22,577 nucleotides of DNA from JBEVNX01 sp040507895 (GTDB lineage: Bacteria > Desulfobacterota > Binatia > JACPRU01): NCBI GenBank assembly GCA_040507895.1, contig JBEVNX010000049.1, forward strand, positions 1-22,577, read 5' to 3'. Positions 1 to 7,051 of the stretch are shown piece after piece (positions within the stretch are counted from its first letter, which is position 1; each line of letters opens with the position of its first letter). A program made the translations under genes and the position numbers. The notes under the pieces were generated by a model. The model was not told the origin of the DNA. It worked only from the letters and a program-made list of their open reading frames with translations, and made no database searches.

Positions 1-229
1 CGAGCACGGACACTCCTTCGCCGGCGGGGCGCTGCTCGACGGCGGCCGTGGTTATCCGCAGATCGCGCATCATCTCCGGGTCGATCCGCAGCAGGGTATC
101 GTGTGCGGCCGTCGCTCGGCTCTCGGGCTCCCCAGCCGGTTCGTGCCGCCCGGCCGTCTTCTCGCCAGGGTGTTCGCATGCTGAGGTCACGAGGAGAACG
201 CCGAGCAACACCAGCGCCAGGCGGCTCAT
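1..229 (-). CDS. RND efflux periplasmic adaptor (CusB/CzcB/HlyD type), N-terminal part
   Basis: Partial: the gene starts at ATG 229 and runs off the left edge, giving about 76 residues. It begins with a lipoprotein signal peptide (hydrophobic run, then TSAC with the acceptor Cys at residue 18), followed by a short linker. The segment RIDPEMMRDLRITTAAVEQR resembles the usual start of the mature domain of heavy-metal RND membrane-fusion proteins. In that family the protein is anchored in the periplasm and joins the inner-membrane RND pump to the TolC-type channel. Its ATG overlaps the TGA of the upstream tolC-like gene (ATGA), so translation is probably coupled. The RND pump gene would be expected beyond the left edge. 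The family call rests on the N-terminus and context only; the barrel-sandwich domain is outside the window. Confidence 0.8.
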   Translation of the reverse strand, partial: MSRLALVLLGVLLVTSACEHPGEKTAGRHEPAGEPESRATAAHDTLLRIDPEMMRDLRITTAAVEQRPAGEGVSVL

Positions 230-1449
230 CGCAGCACCCCGGCGCGCGATTGCAGCTCGATCGTGGCGACGGCCGCATCGAGCTGCCGGTCGATGTACTC
301 CGCCCGCGTCGTGAGGCTCTCGCGTCGGAGCAGTAGAAACTCCGGCAGGCTGATGTGGCGCTCCTCGTAGCTGCGTAGCGCGAGGTTCTCGTTGTCGTCC
401 AAGCCCGGGACGGCGCGTTGCTCCAGCTCCTGCACGGCTTCCAGGCGACGCTGGTATGTCTCAAAGGCGCTGCGGATCTCGATCTCGGCGGCGCGTCGGC
501 TTGCCGCCAGTTCCAGCCGCAAGCGATGGGCGCGGGCGGCTCCGGTCGCTTGTAGTTCCTGCCCCCGCGAGAACACCGGGAGCGTCAGTGTGAATCCGGC
601 CAAGGGAATGTTGTTCTGCTCATCCCGCTGATAGCCGAGACGAAGCCCGACATCGGGCCAGGTGAATCCGCTGCCCAGGCGAACGTCGGCGTCTGCCTCT
701 CGCGCCTCGGCCGCCAGCGCGCGCAGGTCGGGGCGATCGTCGATCCCGGCGAGCAAGGCGCTCAGCTCATAGCGCACTCCGGGGCCAAGCTCTCCTCGAG
801 CAACGACTGGTTCGCCGGGCTCCATCCCGAGAAGCACCTTCAGCTCGCCAACGCTCTCAGCGAGGCCGGCTTCTAGGGCGAGCCGATCCGAGCGAGCGCG
901 TGCAGCGGCGATGCGCGCGACGTTCAGGTCGAGGTCGGCGATGTCGCCGGCCTGATGTCGTCGCTCGGTGGTCCGCTCAAGGTCAGCGGCGACTTTCTCC
1001 GCCGTCTGGAGGAGGCGAAGTCGCTCCCGAGCCGCGACGGTGCGCCAGAACGCCGCCGCGACATCTCGAAGGAGGCGACGCGCTTCATCCTCGCTACTCG
1101 CGGCTTCCCGCGCGACGCCTGCCTCTGCTCCGGCAATGCGCGCGCCCCGACGACCCCCAAGCTCGAAGACCTGGGTGACCTCGACATCCGCGTCCGCGAT
1201 GGCCCCATGATCTTTCAGACGGGGGCCACCCAGCGTTTCGATGACGGGGTTGTCACGTAGCCAGATCGCCGCGCCTCGAAGGCGGCCCCGCGCCTCTTCG
1301 ATCCGAGCGCGCGCAGCCAGAATCGCGGGCGCGTGCTCCCGGGCTCGGTCAAGAGCCCCTTCCAGGGTGAGAACTGTCTGGCCCGATCCCACGGACGGCC
1401 TGAGGAACACCGCCGTGACGATCATGGCCGCCGTGAATGTCCGACGCAT
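226..1449 (-). CDS. TolC-family outer-membrane efflux protein (CusC/CzcC-like)
   Basis: This 407-residue protein is the likely outer-membrane channel of a tripartite RND metal exporter. Residues 1 to about 23 form a Sec signal peptide. The body shows two outer-membrane-efflux repeats, roughly residues 28-215 and 225-400, rich in Ala/Glu/Arg heptad-like helices typical of the TolC alpha-barrel. Signature-like segments include LTLEGALDRAREHAPAI near the N-terminus and VGLRLGYQRDEQNNIPLAGF at the start of the second repeat's beta strands, then TLPVFSRGQE. Length fits the shorter CzcC-type members. It is the second gene of a minus-strand operon, after the Cys-rich protein and overlapping the adaptor by 4 bp. 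The substrate (Cu/Ag or Co/Zn/Cd) cannot be told from this gene. Confidence 0.93.
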   Translation of the reverse strand: MRRTFTAAMIVTAVFLRPSVGSGQTVLTLEGALDRAREHAPAILAARARIEEARGRLRGAAIWLRDNPVIETLGGPRLKDHGAIADADVEVTQVFELGGRRGARIAGAEAGVAREAASSEDEARRLLRDVAAAFWRTVAARERLRLLQTAEKVAADLERTTERRHQAGDIADLDLNVARIAAARARSDRLALEAGLAESVGELKVLLGMEPGEPVVARGELGPGVRYELSALLAGIDDRPDLRALAAEAREADADVRLGSGFTWPDVGLRLGYQRDEQNNIPLAGFTLTLPVFSRGQELQATGAARAHRLRLELAASRRAAEIEIRSAFETYQRRLEAVQELEQRAVPGLDDNENLALRSYEERHISLPEFLLLRRESLTTRAEYIDRQLDAAVATIELQSRAGVLR

Positions 1450-1528
1450 GATCTCCTCGCGCAGAAGAAGTGGTCGATCCGCACCACCGCGCGGGTGGAT
1501 GCGTTCGACTGCAACCGTTCAGGCGACG

Positions 1529-1858
1529 CTACGCGAGAACGGGTTTCGGGACGTGGAGGATCTCGTCGGGATCGGGCGAACGGCGAACACTGCTCGCCGA
1601 GCTAGCGACGAATCGAGGGCGAGGCTCTGCGACGCCACCGGCAGTTGCAGGCGGAAGAAGAAGCGGAACATGGGTACAGCAGGTACACGACAGGCAGGTC
1701 GGGGGACACCTACCGTCAGGACCGTCCTCGAGACAAGCCTGCCTGCACACCGCCCCAGGCGCCGAGATCAAGAGAACGGCCTGGCTCAGCACCAGGGCGA
1801 ACAAGACGGTTCTCACCAACACTACGTGCAACCTAGCAAGTGCCGAGCGCGGTCTCAA
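1529..1858 (-). CDS. Cys-rich secreted small protein heading the metal-efflux operon
   Basis: This hypothetical protein has up to 109 residues. The longest reading uses a TTG start at 1858; a GTG at 1816 would give a more standard signal peptide (MRTVLFALVLSQAVLL...), so the start is uncertain. After the hydrophobic segment comes a Cys cluster within about 25 residues: AVCRQACLEDG, then CPPTCLSCTCCTH. A low-complexity Ala/Pro/Arg linker follows, then a short acidic-to-basic tail, SPDPDEILHVPKP. Similar short Cys-rich proteins with an 'I(L/F)HVPK' tail sit before czcC-like genes in related genomes as I recall them, but I could not search. Periplasmic metal binding is inferred from the Cys cluster and the operon position 79 bp ahead of the tolC-like gene. 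Composition unlike a random shadow frame supports coding. Confidence 0.7.
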   Translation of the reverse strand: MRPRSALARLHVVLVRTVLFALVLSQAVLLISAPGAVCRQACLEDGPDGRCPPTCLSCTCCTHVPLLLPPATAGGVAEPRPRFVASSASSVRRSPDPDEILHVPKPVLA

Positions 1859-2114
1859 TCGAGCGCACTACGTCCTCTCGGTCGTGCCTCGGTGGGTAGT
1901 AGTGCCGGGTTTAACCCTATGCGAGCGCTCGAGCCGAGGGTGTCGAGCACCAGCATTGCGTCTTGGCTCTCTTTTCTGCATCTGATCGTTCGCTGGGGGT
2001 GGCCATTGGCTGGCGCAGGAAAAAGCCGCTCGAGTGAATGCAGAGCCCTCGTGAGGTGGCTGGCTACCAGCGCTCGGGCCGTATGGCCTCGTCCAGCTTG
2101 AGCCGAGGAGAGCG
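1859..2114. promoter_or_regulatory. Divergent intergenic region between efflux operon and thiolase unit
   Basis: These 256 bases separate the minus-strand efflux operon from the plus-strand thiolase gene and should hold both promoters. A perfect inverted repeat, GGGTTTAACCC (1907-1917), lies 49 bp upstream of the TTG start of the Cys-rich gene and could be an operator. The thiolase has a clear ribosome-binding site, GAGGAG, a few bases before its ATG. I could not identify convincing -35/-10 pairs. No ORF here looks coding. Confidence 0.45.
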
Positions 2115-3344
2115 ATGGGAACCCTGACTGACAAGTATTGCATCGTAGGAGTGGGCGAGACGCCGCACATGCGGCCCTCGAACCGCACCACGCTATCGAT
2201 GGCGTGCGAGGCGATCAGCAAAGCGATGGCCGATGCGGGACTGCAGGCGTCGGACATCGATGGGATGACAAGCTACCAGGCCGCCGATTCTACGACCTCC
2301 GCGCATGTCGCAACCGCGCTCGGGCTGCGCCTCAACTACTGCCTCGACATTTTCGGTGGCGGTTCCAGCACCGAGGCTCTGGTCGCGCACGCGACCGGGC
2401 TCATCGAAGCGGGGTACGCGAAAACCATCGTGTGCTTCCGCTCGATGAATGGTCGCTCGGGGCGCAGGATGGGCGGGCAGATTCCCGGCGGACCGATTCC
2501 GGTCGCGACCGCAGCGGACGATAACCAGTTCCTCATGGGATGGGGCTGGACGACGCCCGCGCAGCGCTTCGGCATGTCTGCGATGCGCTATCTGCGCGAC
2601 ACCGGCTGCACGACCAAGGCCTTTGCCGAAATCGCTGTCGCGCACCGTTACCACGCGAGCCTCAATCCAAAGGCGATCCATCGTTCGCCGATCACCATCG
2701 AGGATCATCAGAGCTCGCGCTGGATCGTCAAACCCTTTCGATTGCTCGACTGCTGCCAGGAGACGGACGTTTCGGCGGCGATCATCGTAACCTCGCGCGA
2801 GCGCGCGTATGACCTCCGCCATCCGCCTGTCTTCATCATGGGCGGATACGCGCGGACGATGACCGAGAGTCCGCAGTGGAACTACTCGCGGCCCGTACTG
2901 CATTACGTCGCAGGCAACTACGGGTGGAAGCGAGCGTTCGGTATGGCGGGCATCAGCCATAGCGATATCGACTTCGTCTCGTGCTACGACGCATTCACCT
3001 TCACCACGCTGATCCAGCTGGAGGCCAACGGATTTTGCGGCCCCGGCGAGGCGGGCGAATTCGTAAAGGGAGGAAGACTCCAGATCGATCACGAACTGCC
3101 GAGCAACCTTTCAGGAGGGCATCTGTCGGAAGGCTATACGCATGGTGTGCAGATGGTGATCGAAAACGTGCGCCAGCTACGTCATCGCGCGGATGACGCG
3201 TGCCCCGAATGGCGCGACGGCACGCACACCTACGATCGCAGCAAAGGATGTCGTCAGGTGCGGAACGCACGGATCTGCTGCGGGATGGCGTGGGGATGGG
3301 AGAACATGGCGAGCTGCCTCATCCTGCGCGGCATCGCCGCTTGA
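2115..3344 (+). CDS. Thiolase-fold lipid-transfer protein (SCP2-thiolase-like; possible Ltp2-type aldolase)
   Basis: This 409-residue protein has the thiolase fold: N-terminal YCIVGVGETPH, the helix DAGLQASDIDG, and C-terminal SNLSGGHLSEGYTHG and ICCGMAWGWEN blocks. Where catalytic thiolases carry the nucleophilic Cys (consensus like ACSSG), this protein reads DIFGGGSSTEAL, so the Cys appears replaced by Gly. That is typical of SCP2-like 'lipid-transfer' thiolases. Some of these (Ltp2) are retro-aldolases in steroid side-chain degradation that work with a DUF35 partner. The start is fixed by a good SD (GAGGAG) before ATG. The next gene begins 12 bp after the stop and encodes exactly such a DUF35 protein, which supports a two-subunit complex. 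The substrate is unknown; thiolytic activity is unlikely if the alignment holds. Confidence 0.9.
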   Translation: MGTLTDKYCIVGVGETPHMRPSNRTTLSMACEAISKAMADAGLQASDIDGMTSYQAADSTTSAHVATALGLRLNYCLDIFGGGSSTEALVAHATGLIEAGYAKTIVCFRSMNGRSGRRMGGQIPGGPIPVATAADDNQFLMGWGWTTPAQRFGMSAMRYLRDTGCTTKAFAEIAVAHRYHASLNPKAIHRSPITIEDHQSSRWIVKPFRLLDCCQETDVSAAIIVTSRERAYDLRHPPVFIMGGYARTMTESPQWNYSRPVLHYVAGNYGWKRAFGMAGISHSDIDFVSCYDAFTFTTLIQLEANGFCGPGEAGEFVKGGRLQIDHELPSNLSGGHLSEGYTHGVQMVIENVRQLRHRADDACPEWRDGTHTYDRSKGCRQVRNARICCGMAWGWENMASCLILRGIAA

Positions 3345-3356
3345 TGGGTTGCATCT

Positions 3357-3827
3357 ATGCCGCCGACAATTGACTATTCGAAACTCCGCATCGTTCCCGA
3401 TGCCGACACCCGCGAATGGTGGGACGCGACGCGCCAGCACAAGTATTTGGTGCGGCGATGCAATCGATGCGGTCACAGATGGTTTCCCCCAAACATTCCC
3501 GCATGCAGTAAGTGCATGTCGATGGACATCGGATGGTTCGAGACGGCGGGCAAAGGCGTCATCCATAGCTATGTCGTGGTGGTGCAGCCGATCGTTGGCG
3601 CGTTCGTCGGAGCCGTGCCTTACGTGGTCGCGGTCATCGAGTTGGATGATTGCAAGGAAGCTGACGGCACCGTCACGCGCGTCGCGGGCGTCATGACCAA
3701 CGATGAATCGGAAGTCGCAATCGGATCGCCATGCGCCGTGCTGTTCGAGGAAACCACTGACCCGAAGATCGTGATGCCGCGATGGCGCATCAGCGGCACC
3801 GCCGAGAATACCTGGAAGTTCGCGTAG
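3357..3827 (+). CDS. DUF35 zinc-ribbon/OB-fold protein, partner of thiolase-like protein
   Basis: This 156-residue protein has the standard two-part DUF35 layout. An N-terminal amphipathic helix (REWWDATRQHKYLVRRC) leads into a rubredoxin-like zinc ribbon with Cys35, Cys38, Cys50 and Cys53 (CxxC-x11-CxxC; CNRCGHRWFPP...CSKC). An OB-fold follows from about residue 60 (GKGVIHSYVVV, then VPYVVAVIELDD and VAGVMTNDE), ending in a beta-rich C-terminus. In known systems such proteins bind acyl-CoA and form heteromers with thiolase-like or MaoC-like subunits (for example ChsH2 with Ltp2 or ChsH1). It lies 12 bp after the thiolase-like gene in the same direction. Activity as part of a CoA-ester aldolase or transfer complex is inferred. 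Confidence 0.9.
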   Translation: MPPTIDYSKLRIVPDADTREWWDATRQHKYLVRRCNRCGHRWFPPNIPACSKCMSMDIGWFETAGKGVIHSYVVVVQPIVGAFVGAVPYVVAVIELDDCKEADGTVTRVAGVMTNDESEVAIGSPCAVLFEETTDPKIVMPRWRISGTAENTWKFA

Positions 3828-4021
3828 ACGCGGGCACATAGTTCGGAGACATGGTCCATGACCCCTAGGTTATCGTGGGGCTGGGGCCGACTTGGTTCAG
3901 GGTTGCCACCTTCGTGATGCTCTCCCTCGGCGTTGACGTTTCGCTGGCGCTGGCCGGGTTGCAGCCTTGCTAGATGGCCATGGTAGTCTTTGGGTGTTGC
4001 CTCCGGCGACGCAGTGCCACC
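3828..4021. other. Intergenic, no recognised gene
   Basis: These 194 bases lie between the DUF35 gene and the acetyltransferase. The GNAT reading frame stays open upstream to an ATG at 3974, but the residues before 4022 (rich in Arg/Cys, no family similarity) look non-coding. I see no strong hairpin terminator; a short ATGGTCCAT palindrome lies near 3851. Confidence 0.4.
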
Positions 4022-4648
4022 ATGCGGTTCACGCGGGAAGAGATCGTGCTCGAGCCGGCGACTCGCGAGCAAGCCGACGCGGCCGCGCCCTTGATGTACG
4101 ACACCGACCCTCATCTCTTCGGCCATTTCTTCGGCGGCGACCAGGAGCTCGCGTTGCGCTACTTCGCTGCTCAGTGGGGCCAGGAGCGCAGCCTGTTCAG
4201 CCATCGCCACTGCACGGTGGCGGTTGCTCGCGGCGCTCTACTGGGGATCGAGCTCGGGTACGATACCAAGACCCAAGCGGACGTCGCGCGGGATACAGGC
4301 CGGTACGCCGCGCAGATTCTCACGCCCGAGCAAAAGGCGCACCTGCGCGAAGCGGTGAGCTACGTGCACTACCTAGTGCCGCCGGTTCCCGACGACGCCT
4401 ACTACGTCCTCCATCTGGCGTCCGCACGTGACGCGCGCGGACGCGGCGTGGGAGCGCAGCTGCTCGCGGCCGCGTTCGAACGGGCGCGGCGCAACGGCTA
4501 CCGCGTCTGCCAACTCGATGTCGCGAGCGACAATCCGGCGGTGCGCTTCTACGGGCGCATGGGCATGGAGACCTTGTCGGAGAGTCGCGTCCTTCCCCTG
4601 CAAGAGCACGGCATCGCCAGCCACTATCGCATGGTCAAGAACCTCTAG
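4022..4648 (+). CDS. GNAT-family N-acetyltransferase
   Basis: About 208 residues from the ATG at 4022 (MRFTREEIVLEPATREQAD). I prefer this start because the N-terminal strand and helix of the GNAT fold begin here; an upstream in-frame ATG at 3974 adds 16 unlikely residues. The acetyl-CoA-binding motif A is clear: YVLHLASARDARGRGVGAQL, with the R-x-x-G-x-G loop as RGRGVG. Motif B follows as LDVASDNPAVRFYGRMGM. The middle region (DPHLFGHFFGGDQELALRYF) resembles a subfamily of GNATs annotated only generally. It acts in the cytoplasm by transferring acetyl from acetyl-CoA to an amine; the substrate cannot be predicted. It is not obviously in an operon. Confidence 0.88.
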   Translation: MRFTREEIVLEPATREQADAAAPLMYDTDPHLFGHFFGGDQELALRYFAAQWGQERSLFSHRHCTVAVARGALLGIELGYDTKTQADVARDTGRYAAQILTPEQKAHLREAVSYVHYLVPPVPDDAYYVLHLASARDARGRGVGAQLLAAAFERARRNGYRVCQLDVASDNPAVRFYGRMGMETLSESRVLPLQEHGIASHYRMVKNL

Positions 4649-4802
4649 ATGGACCTTACGTCGAGAAGGTGGGTTCGCGTTGCCCAACGGCCGGTCAGGC
4701 CTTCTGCAGGATCGCCGATACCGGTCCGTAACGGTCACGAGGCGCTCGCCAAGAGGCTCCACAGACGAGGTGAAACACCTGGACCCCTGCCCATGGGGGC
4801 GG
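4649..4802. other. Convergent intergenic region
   Basis: These 154 bases lie between the stops of the GNAT gene (plus) and the MAPEG gene (minus). I see no gene and no clear intrinsic terminator; the short dyad GGTCCGTAACGGTC is too weak to call. Confidence 0.35.
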
Positions 4803-5195
4803 TCAACGGATCACCTCCCAAAAGAGTCCAACGACGGCGACAAATCCCAAGGTGAATACCAGTGTTCTGAGATAGGGAATGCCGAGGAAATAGAGTACGG
4901 CGTGCGAAGCGCGTGCCCAAAAGAAGAACATCGACCAGAAGGCCGTCATCGCATTCGCCTTGCCTGCGATGTGGGCTATGACCACGAGCGCTGCGAAAGG
5001 CCCGAAGACCTCGACAGCGTTCATTAGAGCCCGATCGGCGCGCTTTCCCCACATCGGTAGGGGACGCGGGGTGGGATCTACATAGTTGGCAGGTGTAAGA
5101 AGTCCATTGGTGACGACCTGCGAGACAACATAGGGAATCCAAAGCGAGCCCGTGAGCATGGCGGTAAACGCCAAGTAAGTAAGGTCGGTTGTCAT
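4803..5195 (-). CDS. MAPEG-family membrane protein
   Basis: This 130-residue protein starts at ATG 5195, fixed by a strong GGAGGA site (5199-5204). A longer in-frame reading to 5312 adds a charged, non-hydrophobic stretch and is rejected. It shows four hydrophobic segments: residues about 3-25, 55-75, 80-100 and 105-128. The family-like loop PRPLPMWGKRADRALMNAVE joins the first two, and the segment FFFWARASHAVLYFLGIPYL matches the R-A-x-H/Y-x-x-x-Y pattern of MAPEG proteins. Known members (microsomal glutathione transferase, FLAP, LTC4 synthase) are trimeric integral membrane proteins, often handling lipophilic substrates with glutathione. Many bacterial members have no known substrate. The next minus-strand gene upstream ends 59 bp away, so co-transcription is possible. 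Confidence 0.88.
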   Translation of the reverse strand: MTTDLTYLAFTAMLTGSLWIPYVVSQVVTNGLLTPANYVDPTPRPLPMWGKRADRALMNAVEVFGPFAALVVIAHIAGKANAMTAFWSMFFFWARASHAVLYFLGIPYLRTLVFTLGFVAVVGLFWEVIR

Positions 5196-5198
5196 GGC

Positions 5199-5204
5199 TC
5201 CTCC
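5199..5204 (-). promoter_or_regulatory. Strong ribosome-binding site for the MAPEG gene
   Basis: On the minus strand the sequence reads GGAGGA, three bases before the ATG at 5195. It decides the start over the longer in-frame reading. Confidence 0.7.
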
Positions 5205-5254
5205 GCTCGGTCTGGTGGACCCCTTGCGCACTCGCGCGTCGGGGCGGTGCACGC

Positions 5255-5701
5255 CTATCCAACCTTCTGATATCCGCCTGCCGTCTTTTTCACCTTCTTC
5301 GCTCTCGCCCATTGCGCCAAGCTCACGCCGGTCGCCTTCCCAGCGAGTTTCCGAACGTCCTCGATAGTGAACTTGCTCGGCAGCTTCGCGAAGAATCTGT
5401 CGGCTTTCGGCGGTCCCTTGCGACGAGGTTTCGCTTTCCGCACAGTGGTTTTGCTACCCAGCGGTCGGCCAGCCCCGCGTGACCTGCTGACCGCTCGTGG
5501 CCTGCCAGGGCCGCCCGTCCCGAAGAGGTCGAGCTTGAAGCTTCGCTCCTCGCCGATAAGCTTCTCCAGGCGGTTTCTCGCCGCGCTGATCTCCTTGCGC
5601 AGCTGCAGCAGCGCGTTCTTGCTGAGCTTGCGAGCGCTCGTGACTATGCTGATTACGTCCGCCTTAAGTTGCCGTAGTCGGCTTTGCTTTCTTCTTGCCA
5701 C
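5255..5701 (-). CDS. Basic AT-hook-like DNA-binding protein with coiled coil
   Basis: This 148-residue, very Lys/Arg-rich protein begins at a GTG (5701) preceded by AAGGAGG (5706-5712). Residues 1 to about 55 look like an amphipathic, coiled-coil-prone helix (ARKLSKNALLQLRKEISAAR). Residues about 65-85 hold two GRP-type AT-hook-like cores (GRPRAV and GRPLGSK) in a flexible basic linker. The C-terminus (about 103-148: FFAKLPSKFTIEDVRKLAGK then SLAQWARAKKVKKTAGGYQK) resembles a small helix-turn-helix/winged-helix domain ending in a beta turn. The three-part design (oligomerisation helix, AT hooks, small DNA-binding domain) resembles H-NS-like nucleoid proteins in logic, not in sequence. A role as nucleoid-associated or regulatory protein is inferred; no named family recognised. 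Confidence 0.72.
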   Translation of the reverse strand: MARRKQSRLRQLKADVISIVTSARKLSKNALLQLRKEISAARNRLEKLIGEERSFKLDLFGTGGPGRPRAVSRSRGAGRPLGSKTTVRKAKPRRKGPPKADRFFAKLPSKFTIEDVRKLAGKATGVSLAQWARAKKVKKTAGGYQKVG

Positions 5702-5705
5702 GGGA

Positions 5706-5712
5706 CCTCCTT
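5706..5712 (-). promoter_or_regulatory. Consensus Shine-Dalgarno for the AT-hook-like gene
   Basis: On the minus strand this is AAGGAGG with a four-base spacer to the GTG at 5701. It supports a GTG start and strong expression. Confidence 0.7.
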
Positions 5713-5850
5713 CTTCTTCGAATCACCGAGCTCGGGAATTGTAGACGAAGAGCACGTAAAGCACATGCGGTACCGGCCATGCCAGCGCCATGCAATCAGA
5801 CACGTCGTCGCCGAGGGGCCACTTCGTACATGCCGCAGGACTACCAGACG

Positions 5851-6146
5851 TTAGCGCACTGGGCGCACGACGACTTCGCCGCGACATCGATCGTGGACGT
5901 CGCGGCCGCAGGCGAGCGGCCGCAGCTCCTTTCGAGGCAAATGCGCACCTCGCGTAGGTGTCTCTGGCTGCAGACCACCGCGAGATCATCACCTTCGAAG
6001 CCGGGATTCGCGTGCAAGAACTCCTGCCGAATACGCTTTGCGTTGCGGGCGGCGATGAACTTCGCGGGAGCGGTTGCAAACAGCGAGCCGAGTTCAGGGT
6101 CGTATCTACCATCACGAGGGCTAGTGTCGCTCACGGTGAGTTTGCT
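5851..6146 (-). pseudogene. C-terminal fragment of a ribonuclease T2 family protein, frameshifted
   Basis: Minus-strand reading gives LFATAPAKFIAARNAKRIRQ, then FLHANPGFEGDDLAVVC and REVRICL, which match the C-terminal third of bacterial RNase T2 proteins (I..F..ANPGL...AV.C....L.EVRICL). After RICLE the frame breaks near 5930. Moving by one base restores the family's ending (KELRPLACGRDVHDRCRGE), closing with TAA at 5851-5853. A single missing base, as in CTCGA(n)AAG, explains this. The catalytic segments of RNase T2 (HGLWP and HEW..HG) would lie upstream and are absent, so this is a dead remnant. An open frame continues upstream to 6551 but carries no family similarity and overlaps another remnant on the plus strand. 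Confidence 0.72.
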
Positions 6147-6201
6147 GTCACCCTTACGGCGTGCAGACGTTTGATGGGTCATCGCAAGTTCTCCTCGGAG
6201 G

Positions 6202-7051
6202 ACTGTATCCGCGCTTCCGCCTCTCGAGCCAGGCTCACACCTGGACGTGTACCTCAAGACCGTCGAGGAATGCGGCAGCGACGGCAGCGGCTGCCTCCCG
6301 CGAGGGCCCCGCACGGCTCCGGTGTGCGACGCCATCAACAAGAACACGTTGATTCCCGGTGCATCTCGACCTTCAGCCTCTACCTCGAGAACGACATTCC
6401 CATAGGACAGACGCAGTGCACCGACCCTGCTCTTTATGCGTGATGCATGACTGCACCGTGCACCCGGACAGGTGACGTCGATCCAGCGACCGGCCTGCCA
6501 CTTGCGGAGTGCGCGTGCCCGACTTTCGACGGTCCCTATCAAGTCGGGCAAACGGGGCAGCAGTGCGTGCTCGAGAACAACCTGATCTGGTCCGCCGCAT
6601 ACGCCCCCGGCGGAACATTTCCACCCCCGCGTCCCAGTTGCGTTCCCGATACCCCAGGGTCTTCGGCGTGTCCGCTGCTGTCGCCAAAGCCGCCCGACAT
6701 CCCCGTGCCGCCGAGCGACGTAAGCTGCAAGCAGGTCTGTGACGAGTACAAGAAGAGCCTGCAGGGAGGCGTTGAGGTGGGCTTCACCTGTGATGCGACA
6801 CTATGCACGGCCACGAAAGCCGATCCCGACCTCGTGGAAGAGGCGTGCTCGGGATTCGGGGACAGCAGCGTGTCGGAAATTCTCGGGCTCGAGACCGAGG
6901 TCGGTTCAGCTGCGCCGCCAGTCAGATCTGCGACTGTACACCGAAGAAGAAGACGAATGAGGCGATCTTCAGCCTGAACGAACGCCAGCGCGCGAGAGGC
7001 ATCTCGCCTCAATGCGATTTGAATGGAACCCTGTGCGGCGTGGCGCGCTGA
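6202..7051 (+). pseudogene. Broken gene for a Cys-rich protein of unknown function
   Basis: Three frames join into one plausible protein of roughly 280 residues. The first part runs from about 6202 (LDVYLKTVEECGSDGSGCLP, then TAPVCDAINKNTLIPG). A shift near 6360 leads to ISTFSLYLENDIPIGQTQCT and DPALYA, followed by an in-frame TGA at 6441-6443. The same frame resumes with CMTAPCTRTGDVDPATG, CACPTFDGPYQVGQ and CDEYKKSLQGGVEVGFTCDA. A second shift near 6902 leads to SCAASQICDCTPKKKTNEAI and a final stop at 7049-7051. Both shifts fit loss of one base. The protein has many Cys and Pro residues, suggesting an extracytoplasmic disulphide-rich protein; I recognise no named family. The first part has no start codon, so the 5' end is probably lost. 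It abuts the RNase T2 remnant, marking an old rearrangement. Confidence 0.65.

Noticed and set aside
1241..2101. 286-codon plus-strand frame opposite the efflux operon start
   Set aside because: It is antisense to the tolC-like and Cys-rich genes and has shadow composition (very high Arg/Ser).
2193..3092. 299-codon minus-strand frame
   Set aside because: It is the antisense shadow of the thiolase gene; no family features, high Arg and Asp.
6441..6443. In-frame TGA followed by Cys codon in the Cys-rich gene as a possible selenocysteine codon
   Set aside because: The same gene also has two frameshifts and no start codon, and no SECIS-like hairpin stands out downstream. A plain nonsense mutation in a dead gene is simpler.
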